DNA of 64,000 nucleotides from assembly GCF_021190955.1 (NCBI RefSeq), contig NZ_JAIOAO010000004.1, positions 372,001 to 436,000 on the forward strand, in the 5' to 3' direction. The notes beneath the pieces are model-generated. The model had not been told where the DNA came from. It made no database searches and saw nothing but the letters and a program-made list of their open reading frames with translations. A program made the position numbers and the translations under genes. Shown here piece by piece: positions 1 through 9,100 of the stretch (its first letter is position 1; the number at the start of each line of letters is the position of its first letter). This DNA is from Parachryseolinea silvisoli (GTDB lineage: Bacteria > Bacteroidota > Bacteroidia > Cytophagales > Cyclobacteriaceae).

Positions 1-413
1 GACCGGCCGTTGAGGTGAACCATCAGTAGCGGCCACTCGTAGTTAAGTGGCGACAGCTCGTATTCAAAGTACATCACCTGCGAGGTATCCGGCCATAGAA
101 AAACTTCGATAGCGTCTTGTCTAAACAGCGGTTGAAAATCTTTGTCGTAGGTAGTGCTCAGCTTTTGATCAACGCAGTCAAACAGGAAATATAAACCCTT
201 GTCCGAATAGAGCGCTTTGATGCGCGTCAGGGGCGGTTCGCCCGATACTTCCTGTACGGGTAAAGTTACCCAATCGGTTTTATTCCAGGCCGTGGCGCGG
301 CCGTCGCCGGTAATAGTAAAGTCGGAAGTCTTAACAATGAACAGGCGTGACGTGTCCTGTGTCGACACCGCCTGTTGGGCCGCCAACCGGAAGGACCCGA
401 CAAAAAAGAGCAT
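1..413 (-). CDS. Exported CBM9-like carbohydrate-binding protein, partial (C-terminal part outside window)
   Basis: Reading the minus strand from 413 gives an open frame that runs off the window edge. It starts with a hydrophobic signal-like stretch ending in RLAAQQ, then about 115 residues that look like a family 9-type carbohydrate-binding beta-sandwich (a WNKTDW motif, then KALYSDKGLYFLFDC and DAIEVFLWPD). The ATG at 413 leaves a short signal peptide; an in-frame TTG at 455 would add 14 residues, so the start is uncertain. Such proteins in Bacteroidota are usually exported and bind or process polysaccharide. The same domain type forms the C-terminus of the sialidase-fold protein at 48745-50451. 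Function beyond sugar binding cannot be judged from this fragment. Confidence 0.7.
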   Translation of the reverse strand, partial: MLFFVGSFRLAAQQAVSTQDTSRLFIVKTSDFTITGDGRATAWNKTDWVTLPVQEVSGEPPLTRIKALYSDKGLYFLFDCVDQKLSTTYDKDFQPLFRQDAIEVFLWPDTSQVMYFEYELSPLNYEWPLLMVHLNGR

Positions 414-584
414 GATGAGATAGTGTCTGATAACAGTAGATGTTAGGGTTAACAATACGGTTCTGATGCTATTCCGTGATGGGTACGGTATAGCATGTTG
501 ATGATAGCTAAAATTCCGGTCGATCCGAATAGAAATTGTGATAAAACGCCCAGGACTTATATGAACGCGCAATCCCCCTCTTAA

Positions 585-618
585 GCTCACATGTGTGCGT
601 TCATGCACACATGTGAGC
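585..618. repeat. Perfect 14-bp hairpin
   Basis: GCTCACATGTGTGC at 585-598 is repeated as its exact reverse complement at 605-618 around a 6-nt loop. It lies between the ends of two minus-strand genes, 172 nt upstream of the CBM9-like gene and downstream of the DinB-like gene. There is no T-run on either side, so it is not a canonical intrinsic terminator. It may serve as an mRNA-end structure or protein-binding site. Confidence 0.7.
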
Positions 619-669
619 AGAGCGAGTGTGACGTGTGAGAGCGGCCACTCTTTTCTTCGCGCTCACACT
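613..669. repeat. GTGAGTGTGAGAGCG-type intergenic tract, copy 1
   Basis: This stretch holds GAGTGTGACGTGTGAGAGCG and then its partial inverse CGCTCACACTG directly after the DinB-like stop codon. Similar tracts follow stop codons at 36801-36824, 48573-48630 and 51527-51598. The common element reads roughly CAGYGTGAGTGTGAGAGCG. Confidence 0.6.
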
Positions 670-671
670 GA

Positions 672-1190
672 TTAATGTCTGTCCCAGAACGGTGGCGGCT
701 CGATGCCGAGTCCGCGCAGGTATACATACCCTTGACCGCGGTGATGGATCTCATTATCCATAAAATACATTGCTGCCCAATATACTGGACCTTCCCATTG
801 GCCAAATACTTTTTCTATTTCCTGAAAACGCTCCGCCGTGATCTGCGGCCAGTATTCATTGATCTCGTCTGTCGACTCGTCCCACAACTTCAGCAGTGCA
901 GCCTTGGTAGTCGCTCCCTGTAGTTTCTTCTGGACGTCGTCGTAAGAATCCCATTTGCCGAGTGCCAGGCCGCGTACGCCCGGACCCGCCATGGTCAACA
1001 TCTCAATGGCCAATTGCGCGAAAGGGCGCATGCCACCGATCGAATAGGTAAAGAGTTTATCTTCCGGGAAAGCTTCGATTACACGTCGGGTCAGTCCCCG
1101 GTGGCTTTGCCAGTGGTTCAGAAAAATTTGTGAAGTCAGCACCGTCGTTTCTGCAACAGCGGGTGATAGGGGGAATGTCTTGTTTTCCAT
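672..1190 (-). CDS. DinB-like four-helix-bundle protein
   Basis: This 172-residue protein has the length and helical make-up of DinB/YfiT-like putative metalloenzymes. The C-terminal part has the usual NEIHHRGQGYVYLRGLG signature, in which the His pair normally contributes to a metal site; the segment around residue 50 (IGGMRPFAQL) replaces the first His region seen in many members. Reactions known in the superfamily are thiol-dependent transfers (bacillithiol or mycothiol S-transferases), but this subgroup is not assigned. The next gene, ogt, is divergent. Family membership is fairly sure, activity is unknown. Confidence 0.8.
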   Translation of the reverse strand: MENKTFPLSPAVAETTVLTSQIFLNHWQSHRGLTRRVIEAFPEDKLFTYSIGGMRPFAQLAIEMLTMAGPGVRGLALGKWDSYDDVQKKLQGATTKAALLKLWDESTDEINEYWPQITAERFQEIEKVFGQWEGPVYWAAMYFMDNEIHHRGQGYVYLRGLGIEPPPFWDRH

Positions 1191-1331
1191 ACCGTGAGAA
1201 TTTATAATTGTTAAGCAAAGAAACGTAGGGGCTGTGTCAGCCCTATGTCAGGATGCCGCCGCCACGACAAACTTTTTTTAAAAAAAACTTTGCCTGGGCG
1301 CCGTGTGTTTACGTAGAGTACGGAAGTTACA

Positions 1332-1841
1332 ATGGAATATTATTACAAACGAATGTCCTCTCCCGTCGGCATGCTTAGGCTGATCGCTCACAACGACGAC
1401 CTGGCGGCGGTGCTGTGGGAACATGATACACCCGGACGGGCCCAGGGCGACGATGCGGCCATTCTACAGGAGGATCACCCCGTGCTGGGGGAGGCCGAAC
1501 GGCAATTGTCCGAATACTTCCGCGGTGAGCGTGAACAGTTTACCCTCAAGCTCTCTTTTGCGGGCACGCCTTTCCAGCAACAGGTGTGGCAGGCATTGTT
1601 AACCATTCCGTTTGGTGAAACACGCACGTATGGTGAAATGGCCCGGCAAGTCGGCAGTCAATGCGGTGGCCGCGCCATCGGCGGTGCCGTCAACAAAAAT
1701 CCCATTTCGATCATTGCGCCTTGTCACCGGGTGATTGGCGCCACGGGGAAACTGGTGGGGTTTGCCGGCGGCCTCGAAAACAAAGCGTATCTGCTCAAGC
1801 TTGAACACGAAAAAAGGAATCCATCACTATGGGGCGTCTAG
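1332..1841 (+). CDS. ogt: Methylated-DNA--protein-cysteine S-methyltransferase
   Basis: Repairs O6-alkylguanine (and O4-alkylthymine) by moving the alkyl group onto its own cysteine. The 169-residue protein has an N-terminal ribonuclease-like part and the C-terminal DNA-binding/active-site domain: helix-turn-helix region GETRTYGEMARQ (residues 95-106), the Asn-hinge/arginine finger GGRAIGGAVNKNP, and the active site PCHRVIG with Cys131. The start codon gives the expected N-terminus MEYYYKRMSSPVG. Its last 13 nt overlap the ATG of the next gene, an alkA-type glycosylase, so the two form a translationally coupled alkylation-repair operon. Confidence 0.95.
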   Translation: MEYYYKRMSSPVGMLRLIAHNDDLAAVLWEHDTPGRAQGDDAAILQEDHPVLGEAERQLSEYFRGEREQFTLKLSFAGTPFQQQVWQALLTIPFGETRTYGEMARQVGSQCGGRAIGGAVNKNPISIIAPCHRVIGATGKLVGFAGGLENKAYLLKLEHEKRNPSLWGV

Positions 1842-2531
1842 TCAAAACTACAACATCGCCGGTGGTCCCCACATTTTCTACCGGAAACTTTCAAACCCCT
1901 CTGCGACCACGTAGCCGCACGCGACAAAGACCTGAAAGCCATTTTAGAAGCATACGACTACCCGCCGATGTGGACGCGCCCCAACACGTTCGAAAGCCTC
2001 ATTCACATCATTCTCGAGCAACAGGTGTCCTTGGCGTCGGCATTGGCCGCACTAAACAAGCTGCGCGAGCGATTGGGGGAAATCACGCCGGCCAATCTCC
2101 TTGGCTTGACCGATGAAGAGCTAAAAGCCTGCTACTTCAGCCGGCAGAAGACCGTCTACGCGCGACACCTCGCAGAAGCCATCGAAAGCAAGAAGTTTAG
2201 TCTCAAAGCGATGGAAACGTTATCCGATGACGCCGTGCGCGAGAAGATCGTCGCGCTAAAAGGACTGGGCAATTGGAGCGCCGACATCTATTTAATGTTT
2301 GTACTACGCCGTACCGATCTATTTCCAGCGGGCGACCTGGCAGCAGTGAATGCACTAAAGGCGATAAAGAAATTACCGAAGGATGTTTCAAAAGAGAAGC
2401 TGGCTAAGGTCAGCCTACGCTGGGCGCCCTACCGTACCGTGGCCACAATGATTCTGTGGCATTATTACCTTTCCATACGCGCGAAGAAAACTTCGGCAAC
2501 GAATAAGATTGAAAAGGCAGTGATCCTGTAA
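1829..2531 (+). CDS. alkA: AlkA-like DNA-3-methyladenine glycosylase, apparent frameshift near the N-terminus (possible pseudogene)
   Basis: HhH-GPD base-excision glycosylase that removes alkylated purines. The helix-hairpin-helix LKGLGNWSADIYL and the catalytic-Asp loop FPAGDLAA are intact. The frame containing them has no start codon between the ogt stop (1841) and Met at 1968, yet it is open and homologous-looking before that Met (CDHVAARDKDLKAILEAYDY). The first 24 codons instead read well in another frame from ATG 1829 (ending FSTGNFQTP), which has an AAAAAGGA Shine-Dalgarno-like stretch at 1811. Removing one C from CCCC at 1896-1899 joins the two as NFQTLCDHVAARD, the sequence expected for the family. 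As given, only an internal start would give a shortened protein. The cause may be a real mutation or a base-calling error. Confidence 0.8.
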
Positions 2532-2534
2532 TGG

Positions 2535-3395
2535 CTAAAAGTGGAACTTTACAGGAAGGACAAACCTGCTTTTCACCGCCTGACCACGCTGAATGCCAGG
2601 GTTCCAGGGATTCATAAGCTTTAAAATGCGAATGACTTCAGCGTCGCATTCCGGATGGATGCCCTTTACGATCAAGAAATCCTGCAGCACACCGTCTTTA
2701 CCGACCACAAACGAGGCATAAACAGCCCCTTCGGTACGCGCCTTTCGCGCCGCGCGCGGGTATTTTACGTTAAGACTCAAGAAGCGCATCATGGCTTGCA
2801 TACCGCCGGGGTATTCAGCCTGTTGTTCGATGGGAAGGAATACAGTGTCTTGCGCCGACTTTATTTTGTAACAGGATTTAATATTGTATGCTTCGACTTT
2901 GCTGTAAATCACTTCGCCTGCATCGTTCGTATCCGTCATCACGCCATTTCCATCCGTGAGTAATTCATGGCCTTGCGTATCATATGCCTGTAGGTAACGG
3001 GGTTTGGGGTCGAATATGTTTTCGACACGCTCACGGGGCTTTCCGTTTTCGTAGTAATAGATAAACTCACCTTCAGGAATATTATTCTTATAAAAGCCTT
3101 CTCGCTTTATGTTGCCATTTTCGTAAAACTGAATTGTCTTGCCATCCTGCGTATGTTTTTCGTCATATTGACTATATTCTTCCATCGATCGAATCTGGCC
3201 GGAAAGCGTATATTCACGAACGATATAACAATAACATTTCTCATTGAGCTCGAGCGTACGGTAAGATTTCGCGATAGAGGAATCGGATACCGCCGAGCCG
3301 TTTTCGCTCACGTAGCTTATTTTCTTTTCTGCGCTTTGGCCCAGGGCGATGTTGCTGACCAAAATAGGCACTAGCAACAAGAGAAGGTTTTTCAA
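2535..3395 (-). CDS. TonB-family energy-transducer protein with YwqK/MORN-like repeats
   Basis: The 286-residue protein has a signal peptide ending in IALGQ. Residues about 75-135 hold YwqK-type repeats (GKTIQFYENGNIKREGFYKN, GEFIYYYENGKPRE), a motif common in Bacteroidota exported proteins. The last 90 residues form a TonB C-terminal fold (YPGGMQAMMRFLSLNVKYPRAARKARTEGAVYASFVVGKDG). There is no long Pro-rich periplasmic spacer or clear N-terminal membrane anchor other than the signal, so it is probably not a classical ExbBD-coupled TonB. Its stop is only 3 nt from that of the convergent alkA. A Bacteroidota-like -7 box (TATCTTTG) lies 26-33 nt before the start. Confidence 0.85.
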   Translation of the reverse strand: MKNLLLLLVPILVSNIALGQSAEKKISYVSENGSAVSDSSIAKSYRTLELNEKCYCYIVREYTLSGQIRSMEEYSQYDEKHTQDGKTIQFYENGNIKREGFYKNNIPEGEFIYYYENGKPRERVENIFDPKPRYLQAYDTQGHELLTDGNGVMTDTNDAGEVIYSKVEAYNIKSCYKIKSAQDTVFLPIEQQAEYPGGMQAMMRFLSLNVKYPRAARKARTEGAVYASFVVGKDGVLQDFLIVKGIHPECDAEVIRILKLMNPWNPGIQRGQAVKSRFVLPVKFHF

Positions 3396-3460
3396 GCAGT
3401 TAATTGTTATCTGTGAACCTCAAAGATAACGATTTTCTCCAAACCCGCGGCGTGTGATTA

Positions 3461-3916
3461 TTACTGCGTCGGAGTGGACTTATACTGCTTATTATCTGAA
3501 GTCGTATTCCGCTTCGCAATATCTTCAACCTGACGCATGACTTTCGAAATATTCTCATCCGAATATGTTCCATATGCATCTACCAGCGTACCCTTTGCGC
3601 CGTCATCGGTCCGAATAACATACAGCACCGACATATCAGCAGGATCGGTAATCCCTTCAAACCGGTAGAAGTTCATTACGTGAAGCTGCTCCGGGGTATA
3701 TTGCCTTGACGTTTCGAGGGACTTCAGCCCATCTTTGGTAGCTTGGAAGTTTTCTTTGTAGCCGTGTTCCACGGCTTTGGTCGTGCAGTAAGCCAGCGTG
3801 CGGAGCTCCGGCATCAACTTTTCAGCCTCAGTCAATAAATCTACTGTGCTCGGCGCGTCTTTTTCGGCCTTCTTGATTTCCCGCTGGTTGTGTTCTTTGA
3901 CGGTTTTCTGTGACAT
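3461..3916 (-). CDS. Conserved small protein of unknown function (often named phosphoribosylpyrophosphate synthetase)
   Basis: The ATG at 3916 (MSQKTVKEHNQ) is preferred over an upstream ATG at 4015, whose extra 33 residues are Cys/Arg-rich and do not resemble protein. The resulting 151 residues have a charged N-terminus and a core NFYRFEGITDPADMSVLYVIRTDDG followed by KGTLVDAYGTYSDENISK. This pattern is shared by short Bacteroidota proteins that databases call phosphoribosylpyrophosphate synthetase, although no PRPP-synthetase catalytic motif is present. I regard that name as misleading and assign no reaction. Confidence 0.65.
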   Translation of the reverse strand: MSQKTVKEHNQREIKKAEKDAPSTVDLLTEAEKLMPELRTLAYCTTKAVEHGYKENFQATKDGLKSLETSRQYTPEQLHVMNFYRFEGITDPADMSVLYVIRTDDGAKGTLVDAYGTYSDENISKVMRQVEDIAKRNTTSDNKQYKSTPTQ

Positions 3917-4404
3917 AGCTTTTTTAGAATACATCCATAAACAATTATGCCTGCATGCCCTCCTGGGTATGCCGCGACGTCCTGATTCCCAACAGGCGGC
4001 GAAAAATTTCCCCACAACACATACGGTCTTAAACCCGCCACGTGCTCACCACGAACAACCGTTTACCAACCTTCTATACTTCGTCATGTTTCTTCGAAAC
4101 GTTCCATTCTCCGTATCCCTCCTAAAAGTACAGCGCATCGTCGCATCTGCACGCAACCCTTGTTACTATCGCCACGTTCTTACCGCGCGAGCACGTCGGG
4201 CGGACGAGCGTATATTCTGAACGGTTTCAGCCAGTCTTAAGGAAGGTTTAAGCTTTTTTTAAGGCGTTCTTTATCAGGCGGTTGGGTTACATATAGAGCT
4301 TTCAAAGAATTTATGAAAAGATACATCAATGCAATCGTTCGTTACATGCGCTCACCCTTTGGATACTTGCCATTACAATCATCTTTCTATAGATTAGCGA
4401 CCCA
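3917..4404. other. Intergenic region with weak terminator-like element and a 31-codon reading frame
   Basis: No convincing gene of normal size. At 4234-4258 a short inverted repeat (CTTAA / TTTAAG) precedes a run of T, a weak plus-strand terminator candidate. From ATG 4313 a 31-codon frame (begins MKRYINAIVRYM) ends at TGA 4406-4408 and overlaps the ATG of the following gene as ATGA; both frames begin with the same 12 nt, ATGAAAAGATAC. It could be a leader peptide or chance. Confidence 0.4.
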
Positions 4405-4845
4405 ATGAAAAGATACTGGCTTACGTTGCTTCTTCTATTGAGCGCTGTCCTCTTCGGCAGCTTCGCTCAAGGGGCGACGTGCGCCGTATATAAAATGAAC
4501 ACCACGCACCGTGTTGTTCGCAAGATGCCCGGCACCACAACCCAGATGGATGCCGACATCGCTGTGCAAGGCCGATTGCAGGTAGATCGTCCCTACGATG
4601 CCGGCTCGAACCATGAGGTCCTCCGGGCGGAGGTTACCGAATTAGAAGAACGCGAAGAGGATGAGCACGAAAGCAATGCCAGCTCCCTCCGCAAGCACGT
4701 AGAAAGTGGTAAATATACCGCCGCCTTTCCGCTGCAAGACCTTCATTACTTCTTTAACAACGGCCAGAAGCTGTTCCTGTTTTCGCAACACTTTTCCGTT
4801 ACATCCTCAGATCGTTATCTCGTATTGTTAGTCATTCGGATCTGA
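4405..4845 (+). CDS. Small exported protein of unknown function
   Basis: The 146-residue product has a strong signal peptide (WLTLLLLLSAVLFGSFAQG) and a polar mature part with an acidic patch (EVTELEEREEDEHE, residues about 77-90). No family recognised. It stands alone between a small hypothetical gene and the RND operon, and is separated from the latter by 173 nt containing a palindrome. Confidence 0.6.
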   Translation: MKRYWLTLLLLLSAVLFGSFAQGATCAVYKMNTTHRVVRKMPGTTTQMDADIAVQGRLQVDRPYDAGSNHEVLRAEVTELEEREEDEHESNASSLRKHVESGKYTAAFPLQDLHYFFNNGQKLFLFSQHFSVTSSDRYLVLLVIRI

Positions 4846-4943
4846 TCCGTGTATCGCATTCGGGAAATTGACATTTCCTGGACCCTCAACAGAAGGATTT
4901 TTAGATTACTACACTAGCCTTTGGCGCCAACGCCATGGCTGCA

Positions 4944-4968
4944 CTAATGTGTCGTTTATACACATTAG
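4944..4968. promoter_or_regulatory. Operator-like palindrome upstream of the RND operon
   Basis: CTAATGTGT (4944-4952) and its exact reverse complement ACACATTAG (4960-4968) flank a 7-nt spacer, 51 nt before the adaptor start codon. A TTTG lies 20 nt upstream (4920-4923), so the palindrome would sit on the -7 region of a Bacteroidota promoter. The size and symmetry fit a TetR/MarR-type repressor site. No regulator gene is adjacent, so the partner is unknown. Confidence 0.45.
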
Positions 4969-5018
4969 ACTACTACGGAAGTACTCACAAACACATCTCG
5001 AAATATTAACTTATAGTC

Positions 5019-6098
5019 ATGAAGCAAGTAATGCTCATTGGTTTGTCGGCCTTGTTGTGCCTCTCAAGCTGTCATTCAGAAAAGAAAGGGAAAGAGGAGG
5101 AAGTAAAATTTTTGGTTACCAACCCGCTGCGTAAAGACACCGTAGCCATCCGGGAGTATGTATGTCAGATACATGCCATCCAACACATTGAAATGCGGGC
5201 GCTCGAAAGAGGTTATCTGCAAGAAATCTTTGTAGACGAAGGTCAGGCTGTGAAGAAAGGCCAGATGATGTTCCAGATCATGCCGCTGATGTATAAAGCA
5301 GAGCTGCAAAAAGCACAGGCCGAAGCTAAATTTGTGGAGATCGAATACCAAAATACCAAACGTCTGGCCGATAGCAACGTCGTGGCACCGAACGAGCTGG
5401 CGCTCAGCAAGGCGAAGCTCGACAAAGCAAACGCCGAGTTGGCCATGGCACAAGTACACTTGAGCTTTACGGAAATCCGCGCGCCCTTCAACGGTATCAT
5501 GGACCACTTCCAGGTACGGTTGGGTAGCTTGCTGGACGAAGGCGACCTGCTCACCACGTTGTCGGATAACAGCAAGATGTGGGTTTACTTCAACGTGCCC
5601 GAAGCCGAATACCTCGACTTCAGGGCGAAGGCCAAAGGCGACAGCCTCATGAAAGTAAACCTGATCATGGCCAACAACGAGAAGTTCCCACACATCGGTA
5701 TTGTAGAGACCATTGAAGCCGACTTTAACAACGAGACGGGTAACATCGCGTTCAGGGCTACCTTCCCGAACCCCAAAGGCCTGCTGCGTCACGGTGAGAC
5801 CGGTAACATACAGATGGTGGCACCGTTGAAGAACGCCATGCTCATTCCGCAGAAGGCCACATTCGAGGTGCTGGAGAAAAAATATGTCTATGTAATAGAT
5901 AAAGACAACAAGGTACGCTCGCGGGAGATTACTATCGCGGCAGAGCTGCCACACATCTTTGTGGTGAAAAGCGGTCTGAAAGACGATGACAAGATCCTTC
6001 TGGAAGGATTGCGTCAGGTGCGGGAAAACGAGAAGATCCACTTTACCGTGGCGAAACCTGACTCGGTCATCGCCCATTTAGACCTGTATGCCGAATAA
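5019..6098 (+). CDS. RND efflux periplasmic adaptor (membrane fusion) lipoprotein
   Basis: Links the inner-membrane pump to the outer-membrane channel. The N-terminus is a lipoprotein signal with lipobox LSSC (Cys about residue 18). It continues with a barrel-sandwich hybrid (ERGYLQEIFVDEGQAVKKGQMMFQI), an alpha-helical hairpin (residues about 90-150), a second lipoyl half (FTEIRAPFNGIMDHFQVRLGSLL) and a beta-barrel region (VWFYFNVPEAEY-type, LRHGETGNIQM). 359 residues is normal for AcrA/MexA-type adaptors. First gene of a three-gene operon; 23 nt separate it from the pump. Confidence 0.93.
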   Translation: MKQVMLIGLSALLCLSSCHSEKKGKEEEVKFLVTNPLRKDTVAIREYVCQIHAIQHIEMRALERGYLQEIFVDEGQAVKKGQMMFQIMPLMYKAELQKAQAEAKFVEIEYQNTKRLADSNVVAPNELALSKAKLDKANAELAMAQVHLSFTEIRAPFNGIMDHFQVRLGSLLDEGDLLTTLSDNSKMWVYFNVPEAEYLDFRAKAKGDSLMKVNLIMANNEKFPHIGIVETIEADFNNETGNIAFRATFPNPKGLLRHGETGNIQMVAPLKNAMLIPQKATFEVLEKKYVYVIDKDNKVRSREITIAAELPHIFVVKSGLKDDDKILLEGLRQVRENEKIHFTVAKPDSVIAHLDLYAE

Positions 6099-6121
6099 TC
6101 ATCTCCTAACCAGCGAAAGAC

Positions 6122-9100
6122 ATGTTTAGTAAGTTCATACGTAGGCCAGTCTTTGCGATTGTCATATCTATCGTAATAGTCTTTGTGGGGGTACTGGCCA
6201 TTAAGAAACTGCCCATCTCGCAGTTTCCGGACATTGCGCCGACCACCGTCAATATATTCATCGCGTACCCCGGCTCGAGTGCCGACGTGTTGGTAAAGTC
6301 AACGCTCATTACGTTGGAGCAGGCCATCAACGGCGTACAGGATATGCGTTACATCGCCACCGACGCCACCAGCGCGGGGGAAGCAACGCTTCGTATCATC
6401 TTCGAGCCCGGCACGGATCCAAACGATGCCGTCATCCGGGTAAAGACGCGTGTCGACCAGGTGATGCCGCTCTTGCCCGAGCTGGTACAACGCGAAGGCG
6501 TAATCATCACGCCCATCCAACCGAGTATGTTGATGTACGTCAACCTGTACTCCAAGGAAAAGAGCATGGACGAAAAATTCCTGTTCAACTATGCCACGGT
6601 TAAAATGATCCCCGAGATCCAACGGACCAAAGGTGTAGCCCGTGCGCAGATCCTGGGTAGCCGTCGGTACGCGATGCGCGTTTGGTTGAATCCGGAACGC
6701 ATGCGCGCGTACAAAATCTCCGTAGAGGAAGTCATGGACGCTATTGGTGAGCAAAGTATCATCGGTCGTCCTGGGCGTATCGGCCAAAGCTCGGGTATTG
6801 CAGCGCAGTCGCTGGAGTATGTGCTCACCTATAAAGGACGATATAACAAGCCGGAGGAATATGAAGGTATTATCATCCGCGCGAACTCGGAAGGGGAGAG
6901 CATTCACTTACGTGATATTGCCACAGTAGAGTTGGGAAGCGAGTTCTTCGATATCTACTCCAACCTGGACGGTCACGCGTCGGCCGCGATCGTATTAAAG
7001 CAGAACTATGGTAGTAACGCCAGTGACGTTATCGCAGAAGTAAAAGCCAAGCTGGAGGTAATGAAAGAATCTTTCCCTCCCGGCATGGATTACAAGATCA
7101 GCTACGACGTATCACAATTCCTCGACGCGTCTATCGAGCAGGTAATTCACACCCTGCGCGACGCCTTTATCCTGGTGGCCATCGTGGTGTTTGTGTTCCT
7201 CGGCGACTGGCGTTCAACCTTGATCCCCATCCTGGCGGTGCCGGTATCGTTGATCGGTGCGTTCTTCGTCATTCAGTTCTTCGGGCTCTCCATCAACCTG
7301 GTAACGCTCTTCGCGTTGGTGTTGGCGATCGGTATTGTGGTCGATGACGCGATTGTGGTGGTGGAAGCGGTGCACGCGAAGATGGAGGAAGAGCCACACC
7401 TCACGCCCTATAGTGCCGTTCGAAAAGTATTGGGTGAGATCAGCGGTGCGATCATCGCCATCACCATGGTCATGGTGTCGGTATTCGTGCCGATCTCGTT
7501 CATGTCGGGTCCGGTAGGTACTTTCTATCGTCAGTTCTCGATTACCATGGCGAGCTCGATTGTAATCTCGGCCTTGATCGCCCTTACGCTCACGCCGGTA
7601 TTGTGCGCCATGTTGTTGAAAAACCACCATGGACATGCCAGGAAGAAAAACTTTCTGACGAAGGGGCTCGATAAATTCAACAGCGGTTTTGAGAAAATGA
7701 CAGGCCGTTATGTAGGCTTGTTGAAGCTGATTGTTAACCGTCGCCTGGTGACATTCCTCATCCTGGCAGCGTTCTGCGCGGGCATATGGTATGAAAACCA
7801 GGTGGTACCGTCCGGCTTTATTCCCAACGAAGATCAGGGCACGATCTATGCGATCATCCAAACACCTCCCGGTTCTACACTCGAAAAGACGAACCAGGTT
7901 TCTCAACGCCTCCAGAAGATCTGCGAAGAGATCGACGGTGTGGAGTCCGTATCGTCACTGGCCGGTTACGAGATCATGACCGAAGGTCGTGGATCGAACG
8001 CCGGTACCTGTCTGATCAACCTCAAGCCCTGGTCGGAACGTCACCACACGGTGAAAGAGATCATGGAAGAGTTGGAAGAAGAATCGAAGGGCCTTGGTGC
8101 GGTTGTCGAATACTTCGAACCGCCGGCGATCCCGGGCTTCGGTACTTCGGGTGGTTTCTCGATGCGTATGTTGGATAAAACGACAGACACCGACTACCAC
8201 GAATTCGACGCAATCAATAAGCAGTTCATGGATAACCTGCGCAAACGTAAAGAGCTTACCGGCTTGTTTACATTCTTCGCGGCCAACTATCCGCAATACG
8301 AGCTGGAGATCGACAATAACCTGGCCATGCAAAAAGGTGTATCCATCGGCAAAGCGATGGACAACCTCAACATCCTGATCGGTAGTACCTATGAGCAAGG
8401 CTTCATCAAGTTCAACCAGTTCTTCAAGGTATATGTGCAGTCCGATCCAAAATTCAGAAGACTGCCGTCTGACCTGCTGAACCTGTTTGTGAAAAATGAC
8501 CGCGGCGAAATGGTGCCGTACTCGGCATTCATGAAACTGAAGAAAGGTCAGGGGCCGAACGAAATTACCCGTTTCAACCTGTACAACTCGTCGGCTATCC
8601 AGGGCCTTCCCGCCAAAGGCTACACCACGGCGGATGCCATCCAGGCTATACGTGAAGTAGCAAAAGAAACATTGCCGAAAGGATATGACATCGCGTTTGA
8701 AGGTTTATCGTACGATGAATCGATCCGCGGTAACGAAGCGCTCTATGTATTCCTCGTCGTGTTGTTGTTCGTATACTTTGTACTGGCCGCCCAGTACGAA
8801 AGCTTCATCATACCGTTGGCGGTGGTATTGTCGTTGCCTGTCGGAGTGTTCGGGTCGTTTCTCATGCTACAGATCATGGGGTTGGAGAATAACATTTACG
8901 CGCAGATAGGTCTTATCATGCTCGTGGGTCTCCTGGGTAAGAACGCCGTGCTTATCGTCGAGTTTGCCGTGCAGAAACGACAGCAGGGTGAAACCATTTT
9001 CAATGCGGCGATTGAAGGCGCGCGCGTACGTTTCCGTCCGATCCTCATGACGTCGTTCGCCTTCGTGGCCGGTCTGATACCCCTGATCCTAGCGCACGGC

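Noticed and set aside
1829-2116. Independent 95-codon gene after ogt
   Set aside because: Only its first 24 codons look protein-like; the rest is the out-of-frame part of alkA, which is better explained by a 1-nt frameshift.
3798-4220. Plus-strand frame of 140 codons
   Set aside because: Overlaps the start of the better supported minus-strand gene at 3461-3916, and its composition is not protein-like.
4868-5134. Plus-strand frame of 88 codons before the RND adaptor
   Set aside because: It covers the operator palindrome and runs into the adaptor gene in another frame; no homology features.
5076-6077. Minus-strand frame of 333 codons opposite the RND adaptor
   Set aside because: Antisense of a clear adaptor gene; His/Phe/Val-rich composition typical of shadow frames.
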